From positions 117,802-181,801 of the forward strand of contig UCHD01000010.1 in assembly GCA_900472175.1 (NCBI GenBank): 64,000 nucleotides of DNA, given 5' to 3'. Shown here piece by piece: positions 1 through 9,088 of the stretch. The notes under the pieces are model-generated. The model had not been told where the DNA came from. It searched no databases and was given only the letters and a program-made list of their open reading frames with translations. Each line of letters starts with the position of its first letter. The stretch's first letter is position 1. The stretch is from Hyphomicrobiales bacterium. Its GTDB lineage: Bacteria; Pseudomonadota; Alphaproteobacteria; Rhizobiales; Rhizobiaceae. The translations under genes and the position numbers were made by a program.

Positions 1-339
1 TACGTGCTCCAGCCAGATGGCGAAATCGAGAATGACGAAGGCGAGGATACCGCTGACGAGCGGTGGCAGGCCGAGCATCGGCAAAAGCCCGTATCCATGC
101 GCGTTGGCAAATAGCGCAACGCCGGTTGCCGCCGCCGGAAAGATCATCCGCAGCATCAGCGACGACAGGATAAGGATAGACAGGTTGGTAAACCAGCGCT
201 GCGCCTTGAGCGCCCGCATCAGTTCCGGACGCTCCAGCCGCGGGTGAGCCAATTCCAGCACGGCGAGCAGCAGGAAGATTGCAGCAAAGACGGTCAGGCG
301 CAATACGGGCTCGCCGATGCCAAATATCTCCAGTGTCAT
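1..339 (-). CDS. Sterol desaturase family protein, N-terminal part, cut by the left edge
   Basis: An open frame of 113 codons starts with ATG at 339-337 and runs off the window without a stop. It begins MTLEIFGIGEPV and has three hydrophobic stretches, near residues 12-28, 50-70 and 92-108. The last visible residues, DFAIWLEHV, resemble the D-F-x-x-W/Y-x-x-H start of the first histidine cluster of membrane di-iron sterol desaturases / fatty acid hydroxylases. The remaining histidine clusters would lie outside, so the family call rests on topology and one partial motif. The substrate cannot be judged. Confidence 0.7.
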   Translation of the reverse strand, partial: MTLEIFGIGEPVLRLTVFAAIFLLLAVLELAHPRLERPELMRALKAQRWFTNLSILILSSLMLRMIFPAAATGVALFANAHGYGLLPMLGLPPLVSGILAFVILDFAIWLEHV

Positions 340-442
340 TCCCGCACCATCGCCGCCTGCCGGTTCGTCCTGTGGACGGCTATTTTAACGGGCGTGCGAT
401 CAAGAGGAACACACGTTGGCGTGAAGCGAAAATCCGCTTCCT

Positions 443-853
443 TCACCTGCGGAAACGGGCCATGGCGCCACGCTCGATCGCGGCACAGGTCAGCTTGTCC
501 AGCCCCAGCCGGTCGCGCAGCAGTTGCAGCAACCGGATTTCCTCCTGGGCGATGGAATGATCGGCGGCGGCAAGCTCGACGGCCAGCGCGTAAGCCGTGT
601 CGTAGAGGCGCGCGGGAAGCGCTTCACGCACAACCTCAAGCGCAATGTCCAGTCCCTCCGGGCCGTCGAGAAGGGCGGTGCATTCGCGCGCTGCATGCAT
701 CAGATGGTCATGGTCGAAACCGTCAAACACCGGCAGGAAGCTGGTCAGCCTGCCGATGCGCTCCAGCTCGCCATCGGTCATGGCGGTATCAACGGCCGAC
801 ATCATCACCATGACGTAGATGAGGGCTTCATGATGGCTCATTGTGTTGGGCAT
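443..853 (-). CDS. TerB family tellurite-resistance-like protein
   Basis: A 136-residue all-helical acidic protein. It carries the two acidic repeats typical of TerB domains: SAVDTAMTDGELERI near residues 18-32 and AAADHSIAQEEI near residues 95-106. In this family these are thought to bind metal ions and to sit in stress-sensing complexes at the membrane. A second possible start is Met5 (841). The gene stands alone between the desaturase fragment and the SNase-like gene on the same strand, with no other ter genes in the window. A direct role in tellurite resistance is therefore not implied. Confidence 0.75.
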   Translation of the reverse strand: MPNTMSHHEALIYVMVMMSAVDTAMTDGELERIGRLTSFLPVFDGFDHDHLMHAARECTALLDGPEGLDIALEVVREALPARLYDTAYALAVELAAADHSIAQEEIRLLQLLRDRLGLDKLTCAAIERGAMARFRR

Positions 854-906
854 GGGATATCCGTGTTGCTGTGCCGGTGTTGTCAGATATGGACCGCCGC
901 CGCCGT

Positions 907-1758
907 CTACAAGCCCTGACCGGGCGTGTCAGTGGCGCTATCCTCGGGCAGGGCTGTTTCAGCCGGGGGCGTCGCGGTTGTGTCGAACGTTCTCGGGTCA
1001 TCTCCGAAAAAACCAAGGCGGGCCTTGCGGGCAGCGTCCACCTTGCCGGCCAGCGGCGATCCCGCGGTTGCGTCCGCCCAGCCGCTTTCGGCGAGCCAAG
1101 CGGCCGGATCGGTGTTGTTGACACTGCAGGTGGCGGTCAGCGTTCCCTGCCAGCCGTTTTTCGGCACGGTGCAGGAAAGCGCACGCGCCCGCAGGAAATT
1201 GCGGAATGCGGTTTTAGCCACCGTGCCGCAGGGCCATACCTGTCCCGCCTCGCCACAGACCCGATCCGCCTTTTGCGGCAGGATACCGTACAGCTGCAGC
1301 AACCGGTCGCCGAATTGGATAAGACCGGCCGTGAGTGCGACCGGATGGCGCAGAACAGCGGGAACGGCTTCCGGCTTGGCAACCGGCAGCGATAACGGCA
1401 AACGTGGCTCGATGCGCTCCAAGGCGCGCGCGGTGATTTCCTGCGGCAGGCCGAATTGTTCCGGGGCTATATCGCGAACGGGTTGGCCCTGTGTTTGCGG
1501 CAGGCCTTCGCCTACAGTCCCCATCGGCGCGGTCTCGCCGGAAGCCGGATCGGCAGGCACGGTCTCGCCAGCATCTTCGGTATTCATCCCGTCGCCACCG
1601 AGATCGGGCACATCGGCCATGTCGGGTGTTTCGAGCGCAAAATCCTGGGTCTCGGCGCCCTGCCGCCCCTGAATGACCGAGGCGCCAGTCAGCAGTAGGG
1701 CGACAGTCAGGACGATGCCGGCCAAGCCGCCGCCGATGGTGAGCAGGTGCCGCTTCAT
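907..1758 (-). CDS. Membrane-anchored thermonuclease (SNase)-like protein, probably degenerate
   Basis: 283 residues from ATG 1758. I prefer this over the longer frame from 1812 because MKRHLLTIGGGLAGIVL starts a clear signal anchor (residues 1-27). A Pro/Glu-rich linker (about 30-110) follows. The C-terminal 140 residues show the spacing of SNase-like domains: LYGILPQ, WPCG, SCTV, AAWLAESGWA and KARLGFF. The usual I-D-x-P-E segment that supplies catalytic residues is replaced by I-L-P-Q-K, so nuclease activity is doubtful (inference). It lies 13 bases downstream of the repressor gene at 1772-2437 and may be co-transcribed with it. Confidence 0.7.
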   Translation of the reverse strand: MKRHLLTIGGGLAGIVLTVALLLTGASVIQGRQGAETQDFALETPDMADVPDLGGDGMNTEDAGETVPADPASGETAPMGTVGEGLPQTQGQPVRDIAPEQFGLPQEITARALERIEPRLPLSLPVAKPEAVPAVLRHPVALTAGLIQFGDRLLQLYGILPQKADRVCGEAGQVWPCGTVAKTAFRNFLRARALSCTVPKNGWQGTLTATCSVNNTDPAAWLAESGWADATAGSPLAGKVDAARKARLGFFGDDPRTFDTTATPPAETALPEDSATDTPGQGL

Positions 1759-1771
1759 CAGGAAAACTGTC

Positions 1772-2437
1772 CTATTGGCTGGCCCAGATGATGCGGGCGA
1801 TCCATTCGACATCGCTGAGTTCGAATGTGCGGTTGGGGTGGTCGGGGTTGAGCGACAGGAGTTCGATGTTGCGTGGGGTCTGGCGCACCAGCACCTTGGC
1901 CATCACTTCGCCCTCGGTGGTCTTGACCACCACACGGTCGCCGCGGCGGACCTGCGCGCCCGGCTCGACGATCAGCACATCGCCGTCGCGATAGAGCGGC
2001 AACATGCTGTCGCCCTGGATTTCCAGCGCATAGACGCCGGCCTTGGCGCCGGGAGCTGCCGGAAACTCGACGACGTCCCAGCCCTGGCCTGCCGGAAAGC
2101 CGCCATCGTCGAAGAAACCGCCGGCTCCGGCCTGGGCAAAGCCGAGCAGCGGAATGGAACCGGCCTGCGGCGGAAAGGCGCCGTCCGGCAGGGCGTTGGA
2201 AGGCGGTCCCGGCCGCAGGAAGTCCATGAACTGGTTGATCGTCGAGCCGGTCGCGTCAAGCACCTTGGCAATCGATTCCGTCGAGGGCCAGCGCTCGCGG
2301 CCATCGGCGGAATGGCGCTTTGATTTGTTGAAAGAGGTCGGATCCAACCCGGCCCGCCGGGCAAGGCCCGAAGGGGATAGTTGATGCCGCTCGGCGAGCG
2401 CATCAATCGCACTCCAGATCCGGTCATGTGAAAACAT
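1772..2437 (-). CDS. HTH transcriptional regulator with S24 (LexA/CI-like) peptidase domain
   Basis: 221 residues. The N-terminal 70 residues form a helix-turn-helix with LSPSGLARRAGLDPTSFNKSK as recognition region. The C-terminal half is an S24 domain with the catalytic dyad Ser144 (GDSMLP) and Lys181 (AKVLV). This is the fold of LexA and phage CI repressors, which self-cleave or merely dimerise through it. No phage genes are adjacent, so this is a stand-alone chromosomal regulator. It is divergent from the cation exchanger gene, and the shared 228-base upstream region contains TTGGC/GCCAA half-sites (about 2510-2530) that could be its operator (inference). Confidence 0.85.
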   Translation of the reverse strand: MFSHDRIWSAIDALAERHQLSPSGLARRAGLDPTSFNKSKRHSADGRERWPSTESIAKVLDATGSTINQFMDFLRPGPPSNALPDGAFPPQAGSIPLLGFAQAGAGGFFDDGGFPAGQGWDVVEFPAAPGAKAGVYALEIQGDSMLPLYRDGDVLIVEPGAQVRRGDRVVVKTTEGEVMAKVLVRQTPRNIELLSLNPDHPNRTFELSDVEWIARIIWASQ

Positions 2438-2601
2438 CGTTGCGCATCCTGCAGGCGGTGAAGCGTGACGCTTTCTCGTGTTCTTGCTATTTTCTAAGTT
2501 CTTGCCGTCTTGGCGGTTTCGGTGCCAAGATTAGCCAAAATCCGGCGTGCAGTAAAGAGAGAAAGGAAAATAATCCTGTCTCTCTTCTTGTGCTCGTCCG
2601 A

Positions 2602-2629
2602 TTGAAATGCGCCGTCCGCCGCCTATACT
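2602..2629 (+). promoter_or_regulatory. Predicted sigma70-type promoter of the y4hA-like gene
   Basis: TTGAAA at 2602-2607 and TATACT at 2624-2629 are separated by 16 bases. The predicted transcription start near 2636 falls after the first possible GTG start (2633). This argues that translation begins further downstream, at TTG 2666 or GTG 2678. Match to consensus is by eye. Confidence 0.45.
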
Positions 2630-2665
2630 CCGGTGACTGTATCTTCTGGTTGCGAGGCGCCGCAT

Positions 2666-3751
2666 TTGTTCTCGATCGTGAAGTCCGAAATTCTGCTGGG
2701 CGCGGCGCTGGTTCTTGCTGCCGCCGGCTTCCTGCTCGAACATGCGCTGCTGGAAAGCGGGCAGGTGGCGGCTCTTGCCGGTGCAGCCGTTCTGGTCTTT
2801 GCCATCGTGCTCGCTTCATTACGGGTCGCCCATCATGCCGAAGTGCTGGCTGCCAAGGTCGGCGATCCCTATGGTACGATGATCCTGACCTTGTCGGCGG
2901 TGCTGGTCGAGGTGATCATCCTGGCGATCATGATGAGCGGCGAGGAGATATCGCCAACGCTGGTGCGCGACACGATCTATTCGGCTGTCATGCTCGATAT
3001 CAACGGCATTCTCGGGCTGGCGGCCCTGCTCGGCGGCCTCAAGCATGGCGAGCAATCCTACAACGACGATTCCAGCCGCACCTACAGCGTCATGATCCTG
3101 ACGGCGATGGGCATTTCGATGGTCGTGCCGGAATTCGTTCCCGAGGCCAAATGGCACCTCTATTCGGCCTTCACCATCGTGGCGATGGTGACGCTTTATG
3201 CGGTCTTCCTGAAAATGCAGGTTGGGGTGCACAGCTACTTCTTCAGCTACAGCTATCCCAAGCGCGAAGGCGGCGAAAAGCACCCGTCTGAGGCCGAACC
3301 GGTGGCTGTGTCCATAACGATCCTGATTATCGGGGTCGTCATTATCGGCGCTCTGGCCGAAGTCATGTCAGGGCTGCTGACGGCGGGCCTGAAGGGAACT
3401 GGTGCCCCGCCGGTCCTGGCGGCGATCGTCGTTGCGGCCATTTCCGCCTCGCCGGAAATCATGACGGCGATGCGGGCAGCGCTTGCCAACCGCATGCAGG
3501 CAGTCGTCAACATTGCACTTGGTGCTTCATTGTCGACCGTCATCCTGACGGTGCCGGTGATGGAGGCGATTGCGCTCTATACCGGCCAGCCCTTCATCAT
3601 GGCGATGACGCCGGTGCAGACGGTGATGGTGACAATCACCCTGATCGTGGCCGCCATCAACCTCAATGACGGCGAAACCAATGCGATCGAGGGCATGACC
3701 CATTTCGTGCTGTTCGCCACGTTCGTGATGCTGTCGGTGATCGGGCTCTGA
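2666..3751 (+). CDS. Calcium/proton exchanger, ChaA / y4hA type (CaCA superfamily)
   Basis: About 361 residues if begun at TTG 2666, which has GAGGCG eight bases upstream. The frame is open from GTG 2633. It is very hydrophobic with about ten membrane segments arranged as two homologous halves. Each half has an acidic alpha-repeat: LSAVLVEVIILAIMMSGEE in the first, and AIVVAAISASPEIMTAMR in the second. These acidic repeats bind the cation in the CaCA family. The length and motifs fit the single-gene ionic transporter known as y4hA in rhizobia. It should sit in the inner membrane and export Ca2+ (possibly Na+/K+) against protons. Convergence or coupling with neighbours is not seen. Confidence 0.85.
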   Translation: MFSIVKSEILLGAALVLAAAGFLLEHALLESGQVAALAGAAVLVFAIVLASLRVAHHAEVLAAKVGDPYGTMILTLSAVLVEVIILAIMMSGEEISPTLVRDTIYSAVMLDINGILGLAALLGGLKHGEQSYNDDSSRTYSVMILTAMGISMVVPEFVPEAKWHLYSAFTIVAMVTLYAVFLKMQVGVHSYFFSYSYPKREGGEKHPSEAEPVAVSITILIIGVVIIGALAEVMSGLLTAGLKGTGAPPVLAAIVVAAISASPEIMTAMRAALANRMQAVVNIALGASLSTVILTVPVMEAIALYTGQPFIMAMTPVQTVMVTITLIVAAINLNDGETNAIEGMTHFVLFATFVMLSVIGL

Positions 3752-3933
3752 CTGGGGCGGCTGTCAGCTAAACGCCGGATGCTCCGCATCCAGAGCGCGA
3801 TCACCCATCGGTATTTCTTGCTGCGCCCCCATTTTTCGCCACACACCGCGCTGTCGTGCCTCTTCCTTGTGCGCTGGCCTCGCGATATCACAGATCGCGC
3901 GCGCGATTTGCGCAGCACCTTCGGGAGCCCTCC

Positions 3934-4812
3934 GTGAATACCTCCGTGCTTTCAGGCATTCTGCTGACGATCTTTTCCTATTTCCTGTTCACGCTGCAGG
4001 ACGCTTCGGTCAAATGGCTGGTGGTGGCGCTGCCCGTCTGGCAGATTCTGTTCGTGCGCAGCGTGACGATCTTTGCGATCTGTACCGCCATCGGCCGCGG
4101 CCCGCTGCTTGTCCGCTCGCTGCGTTCGCCGGTGCTCAAGCCGATGATCCTGCGCAACCTGCTGCTGCTCGCCGCCTGGCTGTCCTACTATACCGCCGCC
4201 CGCGATCTCGGGCTGGCCGAACTCACGACGCTCTACTATGCGGCGCCGATCCTGATCACCATTCTTGCCGTGCCGATCCTCAAGGAAGATGTCCCACCGC
4301 TGCGCTGGATCGCGGTTATCGTCGGTTTCATCGGAGTGCTGGTGGCGACCGATCCGTTCGGGACGGGCATGAAACTCTCCCTGCCGGTCTGGCTGGCGCT
4401 TCAAGCGGCCGTGTTCTGGGCGTTTTCGACGGTGCTCTTGCGCAAGACCGCGATGCAGGAGGTGACGCTGGTGCAGATGACGCTGTCGAGCGGCTTCTTC
4501 ATCCTGTTCACCGGCATTGCCGTCATCGTCACCTGGGTTCCGCCAAGCCTTCTCGACGTCGGCCTGATGGTGGGAACCGGGCTGATCGCCGGTATCGCGC
4601 AATATGCGCTGTTCGAGGGCATGCGGCGGGCGCCGGTCTCGGTGCTGGCGCCGTTTGAATATTCCTCGCTGATCTGGGCTTTTGGGCTCGGCTTCCTGAT
4701 CTGGGGCGATATCCCCGCAGCCCAGGTTTTTGTCGGCGCGGCGCTGATCTTTTCCGCCGGCATCATCATCATTCTTGGGGAACGTTTCGCCAGGCGGCTG
4801 ACGGCCGGCTAG
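3934..4812 (+). CDS. DMT superfamily permease with two EamA domains
   Basis: 292 residues from GTG 3934, chosen because TCGGGAG lies 7-13 bases upstream and the first membrane helix starts at residue 6. There are ten predicted helices in two EamA repeats (about 1-135 and 145-285). Repeat 1 carries FTLQDASVKW and repeat 2 carries ALFEGMRRAPVSVLAPFEYSSL, both typical of RhaT/S-adenosylmethionine-type DMT exporters in rhizobia. Substrate unknown; small metabolites or amino acids are usual. The gene runs convergently into mntR, whose stop lies two bases past its own stop. Confidence 0.85.
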   Translation: MNTSVLSGILLTIFSYFLFTLQDASVKWLVVALPVWQILFVRSVTIFAICTAIGRGPLLVRSLRSPVLKPMILRNLLLLAAWLSYYTAARDLGLAELTTLYYAAPILITILAVPILKEDVPPLRWIAVIVGFIGVLVATDPFGTGMKLSLPVWLALQAAVFWAFSTVLLRKTAMQEVTLVQMTLSSGFFILFTGIAVIVTWVPPSLLDVGLMVGTGLIAGIAQYALFEGMRRAPVSVLAPFEYSSLIWAFGLGFLIWGDIPAAQVFVGAALIFSAGIIIILGERFARRLTAG

Positions 4813-4813
4813 A

Positions 4814-5263
4814 TCAGGCTTTCCGTTCGATGAAGCGGCGGAAGGCTTCCAGCGTCTCGGCGCTGACATGGTGCTCGATACCCTCGGCATCGATGCGGGC
4901 GGTTTCCGGGCTGACGCCGAGGCAACGCAAAAAGGCTTCGACTGTCTGGTGGCGCGCCCGGCTTTCCAGCGCCATCTTTTGTCCGGCCTCGGTCAGGAAT
5001 ACGCCGCGGTAGGGTTTGCGTGACACCAGCCCTTCGGCGGCAAGCCTTGCCAGCATCTTGGCAACTGTCGGCTGCGCCACGCCCAGACGGGCGGCGATAT
5101 CCACCTGGCGGGCCTCGTTGCCATCCTCGATCAGATCGGCGATCAGCTCGACATAATCCTCGATCAGCGCACCACGCCTCGCTTCGCGGGTCTGCCTAAA
5201 ACCCTCGGAATGAATGTCCGCATCTGGGAGCGGGTCCGTGCGGGGAACAGGGCGGCGCGGCAA
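4814..5263 (-). CDS. mntR: Manganese-responsive transcriptional regulator MntR (DtxR family)
   Basis: 149 residues. A winged helix (about 30-95, [19 protein letters not shown] as HTH) is followed by a helical metal-binding/dimerisation part with the E/H-rich segment [10 protein letters not shown]. The length matches the short MntR subgroup that lacks an SH3 domain. It is divergently arranged with mntH and separated from it by 219 bases. This is the classic arrangement in which Mn2+-MntR represses mntH. A first Met at 5263 is followed by PRRPVPRTD, so a slightly later start is possible. Confidence 0.92.
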   Translation of the reverse strand: MPRRPVPRTDPLPDADIHSEGFRQTREARRGALIEDYVELIADLIEDGNEARQVDIAARLGVAQPTVAKMLARLAAEGLVSRKPYRGVFLTEAGQKMALESRARHQTVEAFLRCLGVSPETARIDAEGIEHHVSAETLEAFRRFIERKA

Positions 5264-5405
5264 CGGGGCGATGTCCTCTCAGGTTTCTTCATCGATGCTT
5301 TTGAGGTTTCATAACACGCGCTCGGATTTTTCATAACGATTTATCCCGTCTTCCACACCGCCGCCGCGCATGTCTTTCTAATCCCTTAAAAAAGCAAAAT
5401 CGATG

Positions 5406-5431
5406 AAATATAGCCTATTGCATAATGTTTT
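5406..5431. promoter_or_regulatory. Candidate MntR operator upstream of mntH
   Basis: An imperfect AT-rich dyad reads TATAGCC-TATT-GCATAA inside an AAA...TTTT frame, 52-77 bases before the mntH start. It resembles the enterobacterial MntR box (CATAGC...GCTATG) in layout, but only part of the right arm matches. The assignment rests mainly on its position between mntR and mntH. Confidence 0.4.
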
Positions 5432-5482
5432 GCCCTGGCATATTTTTGGATAACAGAGCCATTCCGTATCCGGAGACCGTGC

Positions 5483-6841
5483 ATGTCCAATTCCGAAGCC
5501 GTTCTTCCGCCGCAGAAGAGCTGGACCTTTTCCAGTCCGGATCAGGACGCGCGACCAAGCCTTCCCGAGGTCAATGCCAGCATCCCGGTCCCCTCCGGCG
5601 GCACCTGGGTCCGGCGGCTGATTGCCTTCATGGGGCCGGGCTATATGGTGTCGGTCGGTTACATGGACCCCGGCAACTGGGCGACCGATATCGCCGGCGG
5701 GTCGCAGTTCGGCTATACCCTGTTGACAGTCATCCTGCTTTCCAACCTGATGGCGATCCTCCTTCAGGCGCTCGCCGCCCGCCTTGGCATCGCCACCGGC
5801 CGCGATCTGGCGCAGGCTTGTCGTGACACCTATTCCCGGCCGGTCAATTTCATGCTCTGGCTTGCCTGCGAGGCGGCGATCATCGCCTGTGACCTCGCCG
5901 AAGTGATCGGCACGGCGATCGCGCTGCAGCTTCTGTTCGGCATTCCGCTGATCGGCGGCGCGCTGATCACCGCGGCGGATGCCTTCCTGCTTCTGCTTTT
6001 GATGAACAAGGGCTTTCGCTATCTTGAGGCGTTCGTCATCGCTCTTCTGATCGTCATTGCCGGCTGCTTCCTCGTGCAAATCGCCGCTGCCGCGCCGCCG
6101 GTTGCTGCCGTTCTCTCCGGCTTCCTGCCGTCGAGCGAGGTCGTCACCAATCCGGCCATGCTCTACATCGCCATCGGCATCATCGGCGCCACCGTCATGC
6201 CGCACAATCTTTACCTGCATTCCTCAATCGTCCAGACCCGCAACTACAAGCGCACCGATGAGGGCAAACGTGATGCGATCAAATGGGCGACGGCCGACAG
6301 CACGATCGCGCTGATGCTGGCTTTGTTCATCAATGCCGCCATCCTGATCATTGCCGCCTCGGTCTTCCACGCCAATGGCCGCACCGATGTGGCCGAGATC
6401 GGCCAGGCCTACGAACTGCTGTCGCCGCTGCTTGGCCTCGGCATTGCCTCGACGCTGTTTGCGGTGGCGCTGCTCGCCTCCGGCCTCAACTCGACAGTGA
6501 CGGCGACGCTGGCTGGCCAGATCGTCATGGAAGGGTTTTTGCGGCTGCGTATTCCGCAATGGGCGAGACGCCTGATCACCCGCGGTATCGCCATCATTCC
6601 GGTCGTCGTCGTCACCTGGCTCTATGGTGAAAAGGGTACGGCGGAACTCCTGGTATTCTCCCAGGTCATCCTGTCGATGCAGCTGCCTTTCGCGGTCATT
6701 CCGCTGGTCCGCTTCGTTTCCGACAAAAAGAAGATGGGCACTTTCGTCATCCCGAAATATGTCGCCGCCCTTGCCTGGATCGTCGCCTCGATCATCGTCG
6801 TGCTCAATCTCAAGCTGCTTTACGACACGTTTATCGGTTAA
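5483..6841 (+). CDS. mntH: Nramp-family divalent metal (Mn2+) transporter MntH
   Basis: 452 residues with about 11 membrane helices. Both diagnostic Nramp motifs are present: DPGN at residues 62-65 (helix 1, metal-binding Asp and Asn) and MPHN at 239-242 (helix 6, metal-binding Met). A 45-residue hydrophilic N-terminus precedes helix 1. CCGGAGACC gives a ribosome site nine bases before ATG 5483. It imports Mn2+ (also Fe2+) with protons across the inner membrane and is expected to be repressed by the adjacent MntR when manganese is replete. A clean terminator follows. Confidence 0.96.
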   Translation: MSNSEAVLPPQKSWTFSSPDQDARPSLPEVNASIPVPSGGTWVRRLIAFMGPGYMVSVGYMDPGNWATDIAGGSQFGYTLLTVILLSNLMAILLQALAARLGIATGRDLAQACRDTYSRPVNFMLWLACEAAIIACDLAEVIGTAIALQLLFGIPLIGGALITAADAFLLLLLMNKGFRYLEAFVIALLIVIAGCFLVQIAAAAPPVAAVLSGFLPSSEVVTNPAMLYIAIGIIGATVMPHNLYLHSSIVQTRNYKRTDEGKRDAIKWATADSTIALMLALFINAAILIIAASVFHANGRTDVAEIGQAYELLSPLLGLGIASTLFAVALLASGLNSTVTATLAGQIVMEGFLRLRIPQWARRLITRGIAIIPVVVVTWLYGEKGTAELLVFSQVILSMQLPFAVIPLVRFVSDKKKMGTFVIPKYVAALAWIVASIIVVLNLKLLYDTFIG

Positions 6842-6867
6842 GGCCGCCAACAAAAACAAACATGTAG

Positions 6868-6891
6868 AGGCGGCGGGAGTGCCGCCTTTTT
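6868..6891 (+). terminator. Rho-independent terminator of mntH
   Basis: The stem AGGCGGC (6868-6874) pairs perfectly with GCCGCCT (6881-6887) around a six-base loop. TTTT follows, 26 bases after the mntH stop. Confidence 0.85.
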
Positions 6892-7084
6892 CCTTGGCAT
6901 TATTTCCTCTGTTTCAAGCTGCGGGGATAATCGTGGGCGCTTTTTTCTCCGATTTCACCCGTCTTCCACGCCCGCTTTACGGTGAACTGCGGCCCAAAAG
7001 CCTTCAATTCGCCAGCCATTGCCCCCATATGTTTGTCAAGAGGCGCGCGCTTGCGGGCCGGGAGAAACAACAGGATTGGGTTTC

Positions 7085-8140
7085 ATGTTTAGAGTTGGAC
7101 GCGTTCTTGCGACCGTTGCGGTCGCTTCCATGGTGATGCTGACGGTGGTCGATCTGGCCGAGGCGCGGCGTGGTGGCAGCAGCTTCGGCAGCCGCGGTAC
7201 CCGCACATTCTCCCAGCCTCCGGTCACCCGCACGGCGCCGGCGGATGCGACGCCGATCAACCGCACGATGACCCCGCAGAGCCAGGCGACGACGCCCGGT
7301 GCTGCCGGCCAGCAGAACATGGGTCAGGCGGCTCGTCCCGGCGCCCAGCGTCCGGGCGGCTTCTTCGGCGGCTTTGCAGGCTCCATGCTCGGTGGTCTCG
7401 CCCTCGGTGGCCTGATCGGCATGATGATGGGCAACGGCTTTGGCGGCATGGCCGGCATGCTCGGCATGCTCTTGCAGATCGCCCTGATCGGCGGCGCTGT
7501 GATGCTGGCGCTCCGCTTCTTCCGCAATCGCCAGACGGCAGCACCGGCAGGCTACGCACCGCGTGGCGCCAGCGCCTCGCCGATGCAGGGTTTTGGCACG
7601 CAGGGCCAGGGCTCCGGCTTTGGCTCGGGCATGCCGTCCTTCAAGATCCCGTCGATCGGTGGTGGCGGTGCCGCTGCTACGGGCGCATCCCGTCCGGCTC
7701 AGCCGCGCATGGCCGATGATACGACCGACGAAATCGGAGTTGGCGAAGAGGATCTCGGCCAGTTCGAGGGAATGCTGAAGCAGGTTCAGGCTGCCTATGC
7801 GGCCGAAGATTACGCCACGCTGCGCAAGCTGACGACGCCGGAAGCAATGTCGTGGCTGGCCGAAGAGCTGAGCGACAATGCCACCAAGGGCCTGAAGAAC
7901 GAGGTCAGCGACGTGCATCTGGTGCAGGGCGATGTCGCCGAAGCCTGGAATGAGGACGGCGATGACTATGCCACCGTCGCCATGCGCTACGAGAGCATCG
8001 ACGTCACCCGCGACCGCGCCACCGGCCGCGTCGTCGAGGGTGATCCGGACAACTTGACGGAAACCGTCGAACTTTGGACGTTCCTGCGCAAGCGCGGCGG
8101 CGACTGGCAGGTCTCGGCCATCCAGGGCATGGCGGCCTAA
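7085..8140 (+). CDS. Tim44-like domain membrane protein
   Basis: 351 residues from ATG 7085, preceded by GGGAGAAACAACAGG. The open frame begins earlier at 7019, but MFRVGRVLATVAVASMVML gives a proper signal sequence. A Gly/Met-rich hydrophobic block (about 100-140) forms one or two membrane segments. The C-terminal 130 residues (from about 220) are a Tim44-like/NTF2-type domain with LTTPEAMSWLAEEL and WTFLRKRGGDWQVSAIQG. In mitochondria Tim44 links the import motor to the channel. In alphaproteobacteria such proteins are envelope proteins of unknown function (family knowledge). Single gene, bounded by terminators on both sides. Confidence 0.85.
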   Translation: MFRVGRVLATVAVASMVMLTVVDLAEARRGGSSFGSRGTRTFSQPPVTRTAPADATPINRTMTPQSQATTPGAAGQQNMGQAARPGAQRPGGFFGGFAGSMLGGLALGGLIGMMMGNGFGGMAGMLGMLLQIALIGGAVMLALRFFRNRQTAAPAGYAPRGASASPMQGFGTQGQGSGFGSGMPSFKIPSIGGGGAAATGASRPAQPRMADDTTDEIGVGEEDLGQFEGMLKQVQAAYAAEDYATLRKLTTPEAMSWLAEELSDNATKGLKNEVSDVHLVQGDVAEAWNEDGDDYATVAMRYESIDVTRDRATGRVVEGDPDNLTETVELWTFLRKRGGDWQVSAIQGMAA

Positions 8141-8170
8141 GCGCCGCACCCATCGTCACTTAGAGCTTCG

Positions 8171-8195
8171 ACCGCCGGCTTTGCCGGCGGTTTTT
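8171..8195 (+). terminator. Rho-independent terminator of the Tim44-like gene
   Basis: A perfect nine-base-pair stem, ACCGCCGGC/GCCGGCGGT, with a TTT loop and TTTTA after it, lies 31 bases past the stop. Confidence 0.92.
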
Positions 8196-8372
8196 ATATG
8201 TACTCCCTTTCATCCGGTCCGCCTGCCTCCACTTGCCCGCGACCGCCTCGCGAAATACTCCGGCGGCGGAGATGGGAAGACGTATGGCCGCATTTTTCAG
8301 GCCGGGGATGAACAGGGATGATTTTTTGTGAGAAATGCCGGGCGCAGCGGCATTTGGCGGCAGCGGCAGGCT

Positions 8373-8935
8373 TTATTTGTTCCCGCTGAGCCGGGCCACG
8401 GCTTTCTCGATACGGGCCAGACGGATTTTTGGCGTGGTGGCTTTCAAGAGCGGCAGGATCAGCGCGTATTGGCCGATCCTGTCGAGCGCTGCAACCGCTG
8501 CGGCAGCTTTCGGATTGCCGTTCATCGCTGCGACCAAGTCCTCTGGTAGCCCGGCCTTGCGCTGCGGCTCATAGGCCACCGCCCAGCGCCCGTCTGCCTT
8601 GGCTGCCGCCACCTCCGCAAGACCCGCCGCCTGCATCCGCCCGGCCTCGGTCAACGCCACCACCCGGTCGACATTCACCGCGACCACGGACTTTTGCCCC
8701 GCCGGGGCGAATAGCGCTGCAAATAAGATTCGGTGTCAGACCCCTTTCGCTGGCTGTCGATCCAGCCGTAGCAGAGCGCCACATCCAGCGCCTCGCCGAT
8801 GGTGATTAGCGGCCTTTTGGCGTTCTTCTTGGCGATCAGTAGCCAGATGCCGGGGAACTGGGCGCGGTGAGTGGCAAGCCAGGCGTCCCATTCGGCTGGG
8901 GTGGCGAAGGCGTGGGGAGAGGTGAGGGCGTCCAT
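8373..8935 (-). pseudogene. YdeI/OmpD-associated family protein, interrupted by a -1 frameshift
   Basis: Two overlapping leftward frames together encode one YdeI-type protein. The upstream frame (from ATG 8935) carries PAEWDAWLATHR, ALCYGWIDSQRKG and YSPRRGKSPWSR, then meets a stop at 8675. The downstream frame continues with NVDRVVALTEAGRM, AAYEPQ-like WAVAYEPQRKAG and the C-terminal ARIEKAVARL. Adding one base at about 8678-8682 would join them (…WSR-V-NVDRV…) into about 187 residues, the usual family length. The break is either a genuine recent mutation or a sequencing error. It sits beside the low-GC cassette that follows. Confidence 0.85.
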
Positions 8936-9031
8936 GGGATGGTCCGGGTTGGGGTGAACTATATTCAAGGCCGCGACTTTTCATGATTTCGCGAAACTCA
9001 ATTTCTCGAGTGCACTGCCGAATTTAATCTA

Positions 9032-9060
9032 TTGAAAGTAGTGCTCTAACTTCCTACCTT
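9032..9060 (+). promoter_or_regulatory. Predicted promoter of the two-gene accessory cassette
   Basis: TTGAAA (9032-9037) and TACCTT (9055-9060) are 17 bases apart, with an A/T-rich context. The predicted start near 9067 favours ATG 9089 as the first codon of the downstream gene over GTG 9068. Confidence 0.4.
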
Positions 9061-9088
9061 TTTTCGGTTGTGGGGAGTGATTGAAAAT

